This document shows positions 1 to 26,842 of a stretch of 64,000 bases of DNA, piece by piece. This DNA comes from Pictodentalium vernedei (taxonomy: Eukaryota; Mollusca; Scaphopoda; Dentaliida; Dentaliidae): assembly GCA_031216915.1 (NCBI GenBank), contig CM062290.1, positions 164,526,453 to 164,590,452 of the forward strand, given 5' to 3'. Position 1 is the stretch's first letter, and the number at the start of each line of letters is the position of its first letter. Position numbers and translations under genes: made by a program. The notes under the pieces were generated by a model. It did not search any database, was not told the DNA's origin, and was given only the letters and a program-made list of their open reading frames with translations.

Positions 1-69
1 TTCTGCAAATACATTGTAGATTTCATAAAAATGTTCAGAATGTGACAATGTTCATTTCGCTACAACGCT

Positions 70-322
70 TTAACCCTTTATCTAACATAAACGGCCAAAA
101 CCGGCCAGCGTTATTCTCAAAAATCGCCAATTAATTTTCATTATTTTTTTCATTTTTTGTCTCAAAAACATAGGTTATGATCCCTCGTTGGAATGAGCTC
201 GTCGAGCTAGTTCCAACGAGGGGTCATAACCTATGTTTTTGAGACAAAAAATGAAAAAAATTAGTTATTCAAGAATTATTTTTGCAAGTGTCGTCTGCTT
301 TTCAGGTTAGGTAAAGGGTTAA
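70..322 (+). mobile_element. MITE-A copy 1 (TTAA foldback element)
   Basis: TTAA at each end, terminal inverted repeat CCCTTTAYC, then 'aacggccaaaaccggcc', a central palindrome built on CCCTCGTTGG / CCAACGAGGG, and the arm ending 'gtcgtctgcttttca'. Family reference orientation (+) has the 'acggccaaaaccggcc' arm on the left. Confidence 0.9.
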
Positions 323-726
323 CCCCTATCTTGCCGGTATTGGATTTAATTTTGAGGTATATACCTGTGGTATATACAAAACTTTCGTGCGCTTTTTCCG
401 ATAAGCAAATCAGTTTTTTTCAGAAACGGACAACAAAATTGTTCGATATAGCTGCACGTGCCCATGAATTACTTTTGATGACGTCAGGGTGTTTTGGTGG
501 GGGAGAAGAATTATCCCTGATGGGGATGGGTGTGAGATGGGAAAATCTCATCCTCTGGACAAGATATTTGTTCCAGACACTCGGCAAGCCTCGTGTCTGG
601 CCCAAATATCTTGCCCTCGAGTGAGATTTCCCCATCTCACACCCTCACCCACTAGAGATAATAATAATCTCACCTTTATATTTCTTGGATCATCATGCTC
701 ATCTTATTCCTTTACTTTCTCTGTAC

Positions 727-870
727 TTAAGTCTTCAAACAGTACGCAGGGTGCTCCAATTGGCATGAAAAGTGAACTGTTTTCTCTGGGGAAGACCCTG
801 ACTTACGCCCTCTGAACCCAACACAAGCTGAAATGAAGCCCTGGTAAATATTTTTCTGTCATTGTCCCTG
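727..870 (+). repeat. Dispersed repeat G, copy 1
   Basis: Starts at TTAAG and shares 'cttcaaacag', 'cagggtgct', 'ggaaagac' and a 'gaaatgaag'-type tail with 47046-47205. A repeat family seen twice; right end not determined. Confidence 0.6.
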
Positions 871-1129
871 GTTACTCCCCAAAAGTATTCTAATTGTTTG
901 CAAACAGTACAATATTTTCTTGTTTAACGGCATATTAGTTATATTCCACATTTACACTAAAGAAAATTTCATGTGCTTTAAATATTTGTGACGAAAATAT
1001 CACATTTTGCTTGCTTCAAAACACGAGTTGGCATTAATAATTAAGAATTATGAATTTAATTCGTTTTATATTACTTTCAAAAATTACGCCACCTCGACCT
1101 AACCCCCCTCCCCCCCCCCCCCCCTCTCC

Positions 1130-1723
1130 TCTTTTAACGCTATTCGTAACTCAATAACCAGTCAAGACTGTTTACAAAAATCGCCATTCAAATTTTATTA
1201 TTTTTTTATTTTTTTCAATTTCTCCTAAAAACAAAACTTAGGACGGCTCAATAGAACGATCTCGCTCCAATGAGGGGTCAAAAGCTATATTTTGGGGAAA
1301 ATAATATTTACTGACATTTTTTTTCTTGTGTAGTTTTCTATTTGGGAGCACGATGGCTCAGTAGGTAGAGATGGAGACTGCAAGCCGAGAGTCCTCGGTT
1401 CAAATCCCACCTGCGGCAACCGCGTTGTGTCCATGGGTAAGACACTTAACCTCGATTGCCCACGTGGGGGCACGGTGGCGTTGTGTACTAAGGCGTACTG
1501 CACGTCGATGGTGCACTTGTCGTCAACCAATGCTAATCCTGCTTGTGTGGAGTTTGTACGTTGGGGGGACCTGACAGTTTCTCGCCGTTGCTCGGTGGTT
1601 CTTTCCGGGTACGCAGGCTTCCTCCACCCGTGAAACTGTCCGACACGAGGTGACCCTGGCTGTCGAAAGTGTCGTTAAACCCCAATAAATAAATAAATTC
1701 TATTCGCTTTAGGTAAAGGGTAA
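1130..1723 (+). mobile_element. Decayed MITE-A-like element split by a SINE
   Basis: Left part 1130-1343 has the family order (TTTTAACG, 'aaaatcgcca', 'caatgaggggtca', 'agctat'). The right end 'ctattcgctttaggtaaagg' reappears after the SINE at 1699-1723. Confidence 0.65.
1344..1698 (+). mobile_element. tRNA-headed SINE, full length
   Basis: Pol III-type head with A box 'tggctcagtaggtagag' and B box 'ggttcaaatccc', then the module 'gggtaagacacttaacc', a body ending 'gtcgttaaacccc' and an (AATA)n tail. Flanked by TTCTATT, a likely target duplication inside the older MITE. Confidence 0.85.
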
Positions 1724-2498
1724 TTCTAGGCGTGGGGTGCGAGCATTATATTTCTCTTTAAATTTCTTTGCCCTCAAAAGTTGAATGTCTCAGATTTTAT
1801 ATTCTGTGTTACGTTCAAAGAGTATATTTTGTTACAGTAATTATGGCGAAGTTTTAAGAAAAATGCAAGTGGAACTATGCGGATTCTTAGTACGATGTCA
1901 GCGAAACTGTGACGAAAGGTCCATATTGAATGTAGCACCATATACTTCTAAACTTATACATTCACTCGGGCTATTTGGGAATTACCTTTGTAATTACAGC
2001 TACCGTACCCGTATTGCTGAGTGTTCAGTTTCGTAGAACCAGTTGTTAATTTTTTTAATAAGACCAGAGGTTTCGGTAATTTCATTGAACTTTACCGGAC
2101 CAAATTGGAAAGAAGGAAGTCGCTTTGTGTTTCAATTAACAGGTGCTTAGCTAAGTCTGGAAGTCTTTTGATCTTTACAGATTTATAGACCCCATCCATT
2201 TGCTGCAGCATCAGATGGGCGATAACAACACGGGCATGCTCCCATCGCGACCCATTTCTCCACCTGTTTTCCAGTCTCAATTTTCGTTTGACTTTCTCGG
2301 CGCAAGACAATAAGTTATACGATCTCATTTACATATCATACTCAAGTTACATATTTCTGACCATACATAAATTTGGCTTGTTTTTCCCTACCCTTTCATT
2401 TGTGATTTCCTTGCCAATTCGACACACCGTCTCAAATTGTGTGGCCCGAATTAATTTGTAGACTTGTTAGTTTTAGTGAAGGTGAATTTGGCGATAAA
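1724..2498. other. Upstream region of Pax3/7
   Basis: Presumed promoter and 5' UTR DNA. I see no convincing TATA box or CpG-rich stretch. Short ORFs here look random. Confidence 0.3.
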
Positions 2499-17172
<14,674 letters not shown>

Positions 17173-17542
17173 TGTGTGCGTTGATAAAAACAAATTATTA
17201 AATTAACAAAGTGTTTTAAAAAAAATCTTATTAAGACGCTCTATGTCTTATTCTCAGGGAAAGTACATTGACGACTACCTATTCTGTGATTCTTGTTGAC
17301 AATTACAGAAGAAATGTACACAAACTAAGACAAATGGCGTATCGAAATCAAATCAAAGACACAATTCAGCACAGGATCCATCTGAGTCGAACGTTTCGCT
17401 TACAGGGCGCGCTTGCTCGACTAGGGGAAGTAAGAAGAAAATGAGTCGGGGCCAAGTTGAATAACTGAGATAAAATGATATAGTCGTATTCGTTAACCCT
17501 CCACATCAAATGACCATTGTATCAAGTGAACAATTTCCCTCC

Positions 17543-17779
17543 TTAACTCTTTACCTTACCTGAAAAGCAGACGACACTTGAAAACAAAATTCATGAATAA
17601 CTAATTTTTTTTATAATTTTTTGTCTCAAAAACATAGGTTATGACCCCTCTTTGGAACGAGCTCGTTCCAAAGAGAGGTCATAACCTATGTTTTTGAGAC
17701 AAAAAATGAAAAAAATAATAAAAATTAATTTGCGATTTTTTTTAATAGCGCTGGCCGGATTTGGCCGTTACGTTGGGTA
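17543..17779 (-). mobile_element. MITE-A copy with third arm variant
   Basis: Left TTAA; right end truncated at 'gttgggtac'. Arms read CTCTTTGG / CCAAAGAG with a shortened loop. Lies 370 bp past the Pax3/7 stop. Confidence 0.85.
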
Positions 17780-17929
17780 CATACTACGATAGTTATTTGA
17801 ACAGTATTGCAGTGGGCTACGATGTAATGGTTTCTGTCCAATGACGTCACAATATGCGCAAAAACAAAATTGCATGAATATTATTTAGCTTCCTGTTCAC
17901 AGTGTAAGAAAATGAGACGTCGCTATTCC

Positions 17930-18178
17930 CGTGACATAATTACCTGTAACTGCATTCAGACGACTTGGCAAAAAACTCTCGATTATTATTTTTTAATTTT
18001 TGCCCTCAAAACATATCTTATGGCCAGTTATTGGAACGAGATAACAAGCTTTTTTCAATGGGGTAGGGGTGTGGTAATAAGAAGCTACTCACTGAAGGTA
18101 AAAATCGAAAGGATAATAATTGGCGATTTCTGTAAATAGTTCTAGCCGTTTATTCACGTTACACTATATTAAGGGTTA
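17930..18178 (-). mobile_element. Decayed MITE-A-like element
   Basis: Ordered remnants 'cagacgacttgg', 'ttatggccagttattgg', 'ggcgatttctgtaaatag' and the end 'aagggttaa'. Confidence 0.6.
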
Positions 18179-18525
18179 AATCAAATCAGTGTCGTGTGTT
18201 TATTTTCTAAACAGGGCAATGAATTAATTAAAAGAACGGTTTTGTTCTTGGCCCCATCATATCTTGGTTGATCCACATAGTTTTTTACTTCTCATTGGAA
18301 CGGGCTAGTGTTTTCGTTATCCGATGAGAGGCCACAAACTGTACAAAAACCTGAGAGAAAATATAGATTTATTTGTTATTTGGTATTGCCTTCGCCAACG
18401 TGTGCCAGTTAATGATTTGTTAGAAAGTCTACTGCTTATTTGTCTTGATGCAACATAAATACGCCCATAACATAAATAATATAGTTTTTCTTCAGTCGAG
18501 CGAGTAATCGTGTCTGCCCTGGCAG

Positions 18526-18752
18526 TGGCCAATACTATAAAACCTTCACAATAGTATATTCTAGAATTGTATTTTCTAGTTAACACTTCAAATGGGTTGA
18601 AATGAAGCATTAGCATTTTCAAGATTGGGGCAATTTGCCAGCTGCCAAATTGCCATATCTTTTAAAATGCTAATGATTCATTTTACACAGTTATTGGTAG
18701 AAAGTACAATTATAGAAAATACAATTGAAAACGTTTTATAGTACTGGCTCCT
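18526..18752. mobile_element. MITE-E copy 2
   Basis: Ends 'tggccaatactataaaac' and 'ttttatagtactggct'; inner 'ttgccagctgccaaatt'. Confidence 0.75.
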
Positions 18753-19538
18753 GGGTTGTTTTATTTGCCTTTTCAGGGGTAAATATACGATTTAAGAACA
18801 AATTATCCTGCAATTTTCTGTTGTGTTGATCAAACGAAAGGGGACGTGGGTAATTAAAGCAATAACTTACGAACCCCACATCTGTTAAATATTGTTGTTA
18901 TATGAAGATTACTTTTGTTATTGAGTGTCAAACATCATTTTAAGTTATGAAATATTATATGTTGTGTATGGACGGAAAGATAGGGAGAGAGACAGATAGA
19001 GTGAGAGAGGAGAGAGAGTGTGATGGAGGGAGAGAGGTTGTTTACAACACCACTTGCAAAAGAGGAAAGAAAGACTTCTCTGTTGCGTGTTCGAAGCAAC
19101 AGTCGCAAGGCTGTTGGTAAATTTTTAACATTTCAATGATCATTATTATTATTATTATCATTATATCGGTGTAAATATATGTGCCAGAAATTTTTAATGT
19201 AATTAAATCATTGTATCTGTTAAATTTGTGTTATATGTTTTTCGTACAAAAACCCCACAGACACCTCGTGATCTAACTTTCTTCGAACACAAACCATTCA
19301 ACCTAAAGCACCAGTTGTACAAAGATATAGACGTTGTTCAAACGTTCAAATTAGTACCATAACAAAACATGCGAGCACCGAACTCGAAGTTGGTTGGGAA
19401 TGGTTTGGGAGGGGGTGGCTCAGCATTGCATAATGCGTCTTCAAGCACTAAAGGGACGATATGCTTTCTAACGTTTTAGATTGTGATAACCTGAATGTGA
19501 TCTCTTACATATCATTAATCGGGACAACCCATTTTAAA
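18753..19538. other. Intergenic, no gene seen
   Basis: Contains GA-rich low complexity at 18975-19035 and a short (ATT)n near 19141. Confidence 0.4.
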
Positions 19539-19756
19539 TTAACCCTCTACCTAACATGAAAAGCAGACGACACTTGCAAAGAAAATTCTTGAATAACTAA
19601 TTTTTTTTATTTTTTGTCTCAAAATCATAGGTTATGACCCCTCATTGAGACGAGCTCGATGAGACAAAAAAAATGAAAAAAATACTGAAAATTAATCAGC
19701 AATTTTTTGTGAATAGCGCTGGCGGTTTTTAACCGTTACGTTGGGTAAAGGGTTAA
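19539..19756 (-). mobile_element. MITE-A copy lacking one palindrome arm
   Basis: TTAA both ends, but most of the right arm of the central palindrome is deleted, leaving 'cgagctcgatgagac'. Confidence 0.85.
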
Positions 19757-19905
19757 TATATCCCCGTCCGTGCCAAAAAAAACCCAAACGGTTATGTTAG
19801 TAACTATTCAGCACGCTTAATTTCACAATGTAGAAAAATACATCTTCAGAAGGTTAAATGAACTGATTATTTTTAACCAAACTCATTTTTGCCATATGAA
19901 CGCAT

Positions 19906-20131
19906 TTAACCCTTTGAACACTGGTGGCATATCTCATGTCGGTTCAATGTCAGCAATTGGAAAAGTCCATTTTCATTATTTAGGGGTTGACCAATTAACA
20001 TTAAAAAGCTGATGGTTAAAATTATTGATTGGTCTACCCTAGACATTTACTTACCATCCAACATTTTAATGAAAGTGTGACGTATCATGTTCCAAGACCG
20101 AAACAAAGGCCTCTCGCGTTTAAAGGGTTAC
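19906..20131 (+). mobile_element. MITE-D copy 2
   Basis: TTAACCCTTTGAACAC at left, 'aaagggttac' at right; the central palindrome is degraded. Confidence 0.7.
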
Positions 20132-20342
20132 GTTTTTTCTCAACCATTTGCATCGACATGAGCGTTCAGTAAGCGTACATCTGGCAAGGTCGTTGATATA
20201 TGCAACGAAGGTATGTTCACTACAAATCACACGAATTTGCAAAACTTTGTCACATCGCTAATCCGTTTGAAATACCGCGCCCCTTTATTCTAGTCGGGCT
20301 TACCTCTGAATTGTCACCACCTCACCTTGACACCCCAAACAG

Positions 20343-20581
20343 TTAACCCGTTGAACACTAGCGGCCGCTTTTCTGGCCAGGAACATGATACGTCATAACG
20401 TCATTATATAGGGTGGCTGTTCAGTAAATGTGTGGAATAGACCAATCAATATTTTCAACGTGCAGCCCCGAGGCTACACGTTGAAAATACTGATTGGTCT
20501 ACCCCAGATAATGAATATGGACTCTTCTAATTGCTGCCATTGATATGGCATGGAAGATACCACTAGAGTTCAAAGGGTTAA
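20343..20581 (-). mobile_element. MITE-D copy 3
   Basis: TTAACCCGTTGAACAC and 'gttcaaagggttaa' ends; near-perfect centre 'caatattttcaacgtgcag' with its inverse. Opposite orientation to copy 2. Confidence 0.8.
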
Positions 20582-20928
20582 TACAAGGTAGGTTATATCA
20601 ACCGTGGAAGACCTAAATTTATAGTAACTTATAATTAAGATCTTACATTTCACCACGGACGTAATTATTATCACTAAATTAACCCTTTTCCTACAAATTT
20701 ACCCTCTGTCTCTGAACATGAGGGGCACATACACACCTTGTCACTACCTACACCTATTTTGTGTCCATTGAGAATGGTCCCCACGCAATAGACCTAGATG
20801 ATAACCCAACTCCCGATAAATTGACTTATAGAAAGACGATGCCGTACCAGAACACCATGTGTTTATCTAATATATTGGACAATACCGAACACTGAACTGA
20901 ATGAACCTTTTCCGAAAAAAGTAAAACA

Positions 20929-21172
20929 CGTTTACTCTTTATCTAACACGAATGGAAGACGACACTTGGAAAAAATATAGTTCTTGAATAACTAACAATT
21001 TTCCTTTTTATTTCATAAAAACTTAGCTTATAACCCTGGAACGAGATGGAAAGAGCTCATTTCAATGAGGGTGCGATAAGCTATGTTTTTGAGGAACAAA
21101 TTGAAAACCTAATAAAATTTTATGGCGTTTTATTGGTGAATAGCATTGGCCATTTTGACAGTTATATTTTAT
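20929..21172 (-). mobile_element. Decayed MITE-A-like element
   Basis: 'actctttatctaacacg', 'agacgacacttgg', 'aatgagggtgcgataagcta', 'agcattggcc' follow the family order. Confidence 0.6.
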
Positions 21173-22530
21173 TATCACACACCAAGTCCAATGACATAAA
21201 GAATCATATTGAAAAATTATGTCCAGCGGCTTCAGCTTACCCGACGCCAGCAGAATTTTTCTCACTTTCATCCGTTTCAAGACGATGATGGTAGTATCTC
21301 CTGCCAAAGATTGAAAATGAGTGATGGGGTACATAACTCTCATTAAAGGATTCAACCAACAGGCCGTTGGCATTAGAATTTAATTTTAAGCGGCTTTGCC
21401 ATCCAACGTGATTTTTTGGTTTGCCCCTACCCCTTCAAACTTCCGAATTAGGACCTGGTAGTAACATCCTACATTTCCGCACACACACATACATCAAACC
21501 CCACCCACAAACACCCCACAATATGCCTCTGAAAATGATTCTGTTTTGTTAAAAGCGTCACTTATCACAGTCGACAAACACGTAACATATTTATGACTCC
21601 TTAATCATGTCCGGGTGATTCACATTCAACCATAAAAGTAAGACCGCTTCAATTGATTGAATTCTTATATTAATAACTTAATTTGGCGTGAAGGAGTTTT
21701 TGCTATGTGACGAAATGCATCATTTAATTTATATTAAGTCAAGAAGTTTGAACGGAGTCGTCACTGTTTCTGTAGTCAAATAAACAGCGGAAAGAAGTGA
21801 ATTACCGATTTTGCGGAGTAAAATGGCTGTAAAATGGCTCATTTAGTTGATGATGTCTGAATTGCGAGGCAGCTGCCCAGTTGAGGGCCAGAGCACCGTG
21901 TAGTTTCATTTTGCTACTGACTATGGTGTCCTGTAGATTGGTATGCGAGAAAAGGACTTTGATCTTCTCAATAATAAATTATGCTCTGCACATTAGAAAC
22001 CCGTGGAGTGAGAAAATGGATAAAAGATTTTTAACATAGACGACAGTGACTATATTTAAAGTTGTCTCACTTGGTATACGATTGGTCGCGTGCAGCTCGA
22101 ATTTTCTTATATTTCGATATGCACTTTTCTCAATAAATACTAATTTAACTACACTCAGTATGTGGTGAGTGGATTGTTACTGAATCAACCGTGGAGCGTG
22201 GGTGAAGTTATCACCCAAAGCACCACTCTTAAATTATGTACATATTCACAAAAAACACAAGCAATGTTTCAGTCAATGGGCCTCTGGGTTTAAACCGGGA
22301 TCCATTGGCTGAAACTTAGCTTGTGCTTGGCATTTCTTCCAACGAATTAACAATTATTACTTGGGTTGAATCTCCACTCTATGAGTGATTTAGTGATAAA
22401 ACACTCTCCACAAACAGTGCCCAACACGACGACACTTGTAAAGAAACTCGTTCAGTAACTAACAATTTTCACTTGTTGCCTAAAAACGAAGCTGAAAACC
22501 AACCCCATCCATCCACACCGATGTTGGAAC
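21173..22530. other. Intergenic, no gene seen
   Basis: Only short random-looking ORFs. A decayed 'cacgacgacacttgtaaag' MITE-A fragment lies at 22420-22500. Confidence 0.4.
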
Positions 22531-22534
22531 ATAT

Positions 22535-22624
<90 letters not shown>

Positions 22625-22945
22625 ATTTTTTTTTATTTAAATAAATTTATTTATTTATTTACGTTCAACATCCTGGATAATATCGTGTCTGAAAGCTTCA
22701 CACGTTGAGACAGCCTGATTACCCGGTGAGAACCACCGAGCAGCGGTCGGCATCGGTGGACGGCATGTGTATCATCGGCTGGCAGAACGAGTTACCACAC
22801 TACGCCATCCTGCTCCCACTTGGCCACTTGGGATCAAGTGTCTTCCTCAAGGACACAGCACATATGATGCGGATCAGGACTGAACCTTCAACCTATCGAT
22901 ATGAAGTCCAATGCTCTCACTAATAAGCCACCGCGATCCAGTTCT
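22531..22945 (-). mobile_element. SINE, minus strand, with (ATTT)n/poly-T tail
   Basis: Tail 22531-22661, then body with 'cggtgagaaccaccgagcag'; the minus strand has a tRNA-like head 'gcggtggcttattagtgaga' and 'gtgtccttgaggaagacact'. A more diverged subfamily. Confidence 0.75.
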
Positions 22946-23329
22946 GAGCAAGTTCAGAATTCCCAAAGTACATCCTTAATAAACAAAACCATGCATGGCG
23001 TGAAGGGTTCAGATAAGATTATTATAGCAGAATTCAGTTTCACCCTTTAACGTCCACGGGGACAGAGCATGGTTAGTTCACCCGGGTGATTTCCTTGTCC
23101 ATGGGTATATGTCTATGTGTGTGCCTCCTGCTTGGAGGAAAAAACGACTAAAACTTTTTGCATGAAACTTATTGCAGTGATAGTCCTTGACAAAATGTAT
23201 TTCAGTGGTCGTTCGTCAGTTGTGGTACCCATGGTGTTTTTTATCATTTGCAGGAAGCCGGTGATGCTTAGCAGAAACCTTGTTCAATCAAGAATTTTGC
23301 GTATACAATACAATACGTTTCACATTCGG

Positions 23330-23543
23330 TTCACCCTTTACCCAACGAATCGGCCGTATCCACCCATGTAAAATACAAAATATTGCAATCGACAGAGTAC
23401 CTTTCAAAAATTTTCAGCAAAATCATATCATGTGATCCTTCATTGGAACGAGTTCGTTGAGCTCATTCCAACCAAGAGAATTACATGATAGAGTTTTGTT
23501 GAGATTTTTTTTTTAAATTTGAAAAAATACAATTTAAAGTAAT
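23330..23543 (+). mobile_element. MITE-B copy, right end lost
   Basis: TTCA then CCCTTTACCCAACGAATCGG, 'cagcaaaatcatatcatgtg', and the shared core 'cattggaacgagttcgttga'. Confidence 0.75.
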
Positions 23544-23589
23544 AAATACGTGTTATGTGCACATTCTACTTGTATAAAATCTTCTATCG

Positions 23590-23755
23590 CGAAGAGACTC
23601 GTTTTTTGGACCGGATTGCTACGAGTCGCGTTTGCACGACAAGTAGCTATAATTTCCCCAAAACGAGTCGAGATAATATTAGCGAGTGAAAGCGACCCGT
23701 AGGGTCGCGTGCTAGCGATCCGAAGGATCGCTTGCTTCGCAAGCTATTAGGCAAC
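23590..23755. repeat. Cluster of hairpins
   Basis: 'gactcgttttttgg' pairs with 'ccaaaacgagtc'. Then three successive stem-loops: GCGACCC/GGGTCGC, GCGATCC/GGATCGC and GCTTGC/GCAAGC. Confidence 0.7.
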
Positions 23756-24124
23756 ACGTATGTACCGTTTGTATGAACTCAAAGCCAAGCTCATCTCAAA
23801 GGCATCAACTTCAAAATTTTTCAACGGAAGTGGTACCCCAGGACGCTGACATGTTTGCGCATGGCGGAAATTGACATTCGCAATTGAAGAAATGATTTAT
23901 TTTCGTAGGAAAGTAGTTAACGAGATGAGACTTCACGAGAATGACTCTGGCTGATTAAACTTTTAGGGATTTTTCCCAAAGGAACCGGGGACAAATGAGG
24001 TTACACTTTTTCAAGGATTCCCGGACGCTAGAACAAGTGATGGTCTCCACCATTGCTTTCACACTCATTGGGTCAAGGGACCCTTAATATACTGGTGTGT
24101 GGGGGGGGGGGGGGGGGAGGGGGG

Positions 24125-24921
24125 CTAATGGGTCACTGATTATGTCACGTGACGTCCATAGCAAGTAAAGCACGCCCATAGCAACGGGCAAACTACTGGG
24201 CCAATTTTAACCAATTTTGATACATGGACCCAACATGCACTGCAAACGAAAACAGACAGGTTAATGGTGTCGTGGCGTGACTTCCCTAGCAACCAGAGCG
24301 CCCCCTTATCAACGGGCTAACTACTGGTCCGATTTTGACCAAATTCTGTATACGGACCCAAAATGCATTGCAAATGAAAACAGATAGATCAATGTTGACG
24401 TCACGTGACTTCTTTAGGAACCAGAGCGCCCCCTTAGCAACAGGCTAACTACTGAGCCGATTTTGACCAAATTCGGTATACTGCCCCAAAATGCATTGCA
24501 AATGAAACAGACAGATCAAAGTTTACGTCTCGTGACTTCCCTAGCAACCAGTGCGCCCCCTTAGCAACGGGCTAACTACTGGGCCGATTTGGACCAAATT
24601 CGGTATACGGACCCAAAATGCATTGCAAATAAAAACAGCCAGGCCAATGTTGACGCCACATGACTTCCCCAGCAACCAGAGCTCCTCCTTAGCAACGGGC
24701 TAACTACAGGGCCGATTTTGACCAAATTTGGTATACAGACCCAAAATGCATTGCAAATGAAAACAGACAGGTCAATGTTGATGTCACGTGACTTCCCTAG
24801 CAACTAGAGCGCCCCTTAGCAACGGGCTAACTAGTGGGCCGATTTTGACCAAATTCGATATACGGGCCCAAAATGCATTGCAAATAAAAACAGGCAGGTC
24901 AATGTTGATGTCACGTCCTTT
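24125..24921. repeat. 128-bp tandem array, about six units
   Basis: The marker 'gattttgacc' (first unit variant) recurs at about 24203, 24331, 24459, 24586, 24714 and 24841, giving a 127-128 bp period. Units share 'aaaatgcattgcaaatgaaa', 'tgacttccctagcaacc' and 'ttagcaacgggctaacta'. Preceded by a poly-G run at 24102-24118. ORFs in it are periodic artefacts. Confidence 0.95.
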
Positions 24922-25184
24922 TTCCTCTTCCCTGACATGACCCAGAAGCACAGCATTAGCTGTTTCATAATTACTCTCAGAATTATCTGTTGTGATAACT
25001 ACAAATAATACCGGTACGTCGGTATTTTTGTCAGTGAAATTATTGAAAATGGCTTATTGAAATTGGCACATAAAGCTCTCGGCCTATTTAATTCAAAAGA
25101 CAAGTCTGTGTTGTCTTGTGAAGTATGTATGCCTCTGCTGGCTTGTGCAGTTTGTGTGTCTGTTGGGCAAATGGCCCAGAAACC

Positions 25185-25312
25185 TGGTCCAAATCGTCCA
25201 CAAACATGGTCCAAATCGTTCAATAGTCTGGTCCGAATCGGCCAAAAATATGGTTCGAATCGTCCATAGATCTGAGGCCGAAACGTCCTATATAAAAATC
25301 TGGTCCGAATCA
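25185..25312. repeat. Imperfect short tandem repeat
   Basis: Several copies of a 20-27 bp motif of the type 'atggtccaaatcgtcca'. Confidence 0.65.
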
Positions 25313-26131
25313 TGAAACTACATTTGTGATACTCAGTCTTATTATTTTAATGATGGTCTTTTCAGTAAAACTGCATTGGCATGTTATCATCGTCCTTTTT
25401 TTGCACAGCACTGCTGTATTTCTTGTTATGGCTACTAACAGTTGGTAATAGTAACAATAAATGCTACACGCTATTTGTGAAAAAATAAAAATGAAAGCAG
25501 CAATTTCCGTAACTCCTCGGATAAATTCCGGAAAACAACGACGCCATAATTGTATCTTCCAGTCAAAGCAATGATAAAATTATCTTTCAATCAGAGCACT
25601 GGAAAATAATATCTTCCAATCAAAACGCAGATAAAAGTAGTTATCTCGAAATTTGGTTGGTCCCCTATTCTTTACCAGTAAATGTAGGCCTACAACACTT
25701 TATGCCTAATGCATCACTTTCGCTCGCTTTTAGGTTTGCCTAAATTTCATATTAGTTACACAGTGCACTCTCCCATAAATTGTAACAAGGCAAAATTCAT
25801 ACATATCAGTCAGTTTCATTTCGAAGGTAACATGACACACATCCACAGAATATGAAGCCTTTTAAGTTGCCTAACTTGCACTTTAGACCAAATATGGGCT
25901 TCCAACACTCAATCTTTCAACTTGAAGCGTTTATCGGCTGCCGCCATTTTGAATAATCAATGAACAAAGGGGAGATTACCCATAGCTGTCAGCATATATT
26001 GATGTTGACAGGTAGTATATGGTTTTATATGCAGTCTGCATGTGACATCTTTGAACCAATGAAATTCCCAGATACTTGTAGGAGGTAAGATGTAAGGTTG
26101 TATGCAAGCTCAATGAGCACATTACATGTTT
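25313..26131. other. Intergenic, no gene seen
   Basis: Includes at 25763-25795 a half copy of the hairpin repeat at 51171-51237 ('cactctcccataaattgt'). Confidence 0.4.
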
Positions 26132-26145
26132 ATCTACCATTCAGT

Positions 26146-26497
26146 GGAAGCGCGGTGACTCAGTGGTTATGGAATTGGACTTCAAACCGAATGGTCCTCG
26201 TTTCGATCTCCACCAGGTGTAACAGCGTTGTGTCCTTGGGCAAGGCACTTCATCCTGATTGCCCACGCGTGGACACGGTGGCGCTGTTTACTAAGGCGTA
26301 CCATACGTCGATGGTGCACTTGTCTTCATCCAATGCTAACCTTGCTTGCATGGAGCTAGTACGTTGGGGAGTTTGTCAATTGCTCGCCGTTACTCCGTGG
26401 TTCTCTCCGGGTACTCCGACTTCCTCCACCCGAAAACTGTCCGACACGAGGTGACCCTGGCTGCCGAAAGTGTCGTTAAACCCCAGTAAATAAGTAA
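26146..26497 (+). mobile_element. Full-length tRNA-headed SINE with 14-bp target duplication
   Basis: Flanked by identical ATCTACCATTCAGT at 26132-26145 and 26498-26511. Head 'gcggtgactcagtggttatg' and 'cgtttcgatctcc', module 'cttgggcaaggcacttcat', end 'gtcgttaaaccccagtaaat'. The best-defined SINE in the window. Confidence 0.93.
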
Positions 26498-26598
26498 ATC
26501 TACCATTCAGTCAACAAAAATCATAATCGCGACTTCCCGAAAATAGTCACTGACAAACAAAACGCCACACTCAACTGATCAAAACAATGAGACTCCGT

Positions 26599-26842
26599 TT
26601 AACCTTTTACTCAACGTAACGGCCAAAACCGGCCAGCGCTATTCTCAAAAATCACCAATTAATTTTCATTATTTTTTTCATTTTCTGTCTCAAAAACATA
26701 GGTTATGACCCTCGTTGGAACGAGCTCGTTCCAACGAGGGGGTCATAACCTATGTTTTTGAGACAAAAAAATGAAAAAAATTAGTAATTCAAGAATTTTT
26801 TTGGCAAGTGTCGTCTGCTTTCCATGTTAGGTAAAGGGTTAA
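26599..26842 (+). mobile_element. MITE-A copy
   Basis: TTAA both ends; arms CTCGTTGG / CCAACGAG, with the short central loop. Confidence 0.92.

Noticed and set aside
1285-1633. Overlapping ORFs on both strands
   Set aside because: All are within the SINE at 1344-1698.
24576-24803. ORF with internal duplication
   Set aside because: Product of the 128-bp tandem array.
24125-24921. CRISPR-like array
   Set aside because: Animal DNA, direct tandem units without unique spacers.
26098-26454. 118-codon ORF
   Set aside because: Lies across a tRNA-headed SINE with clear target duplication.
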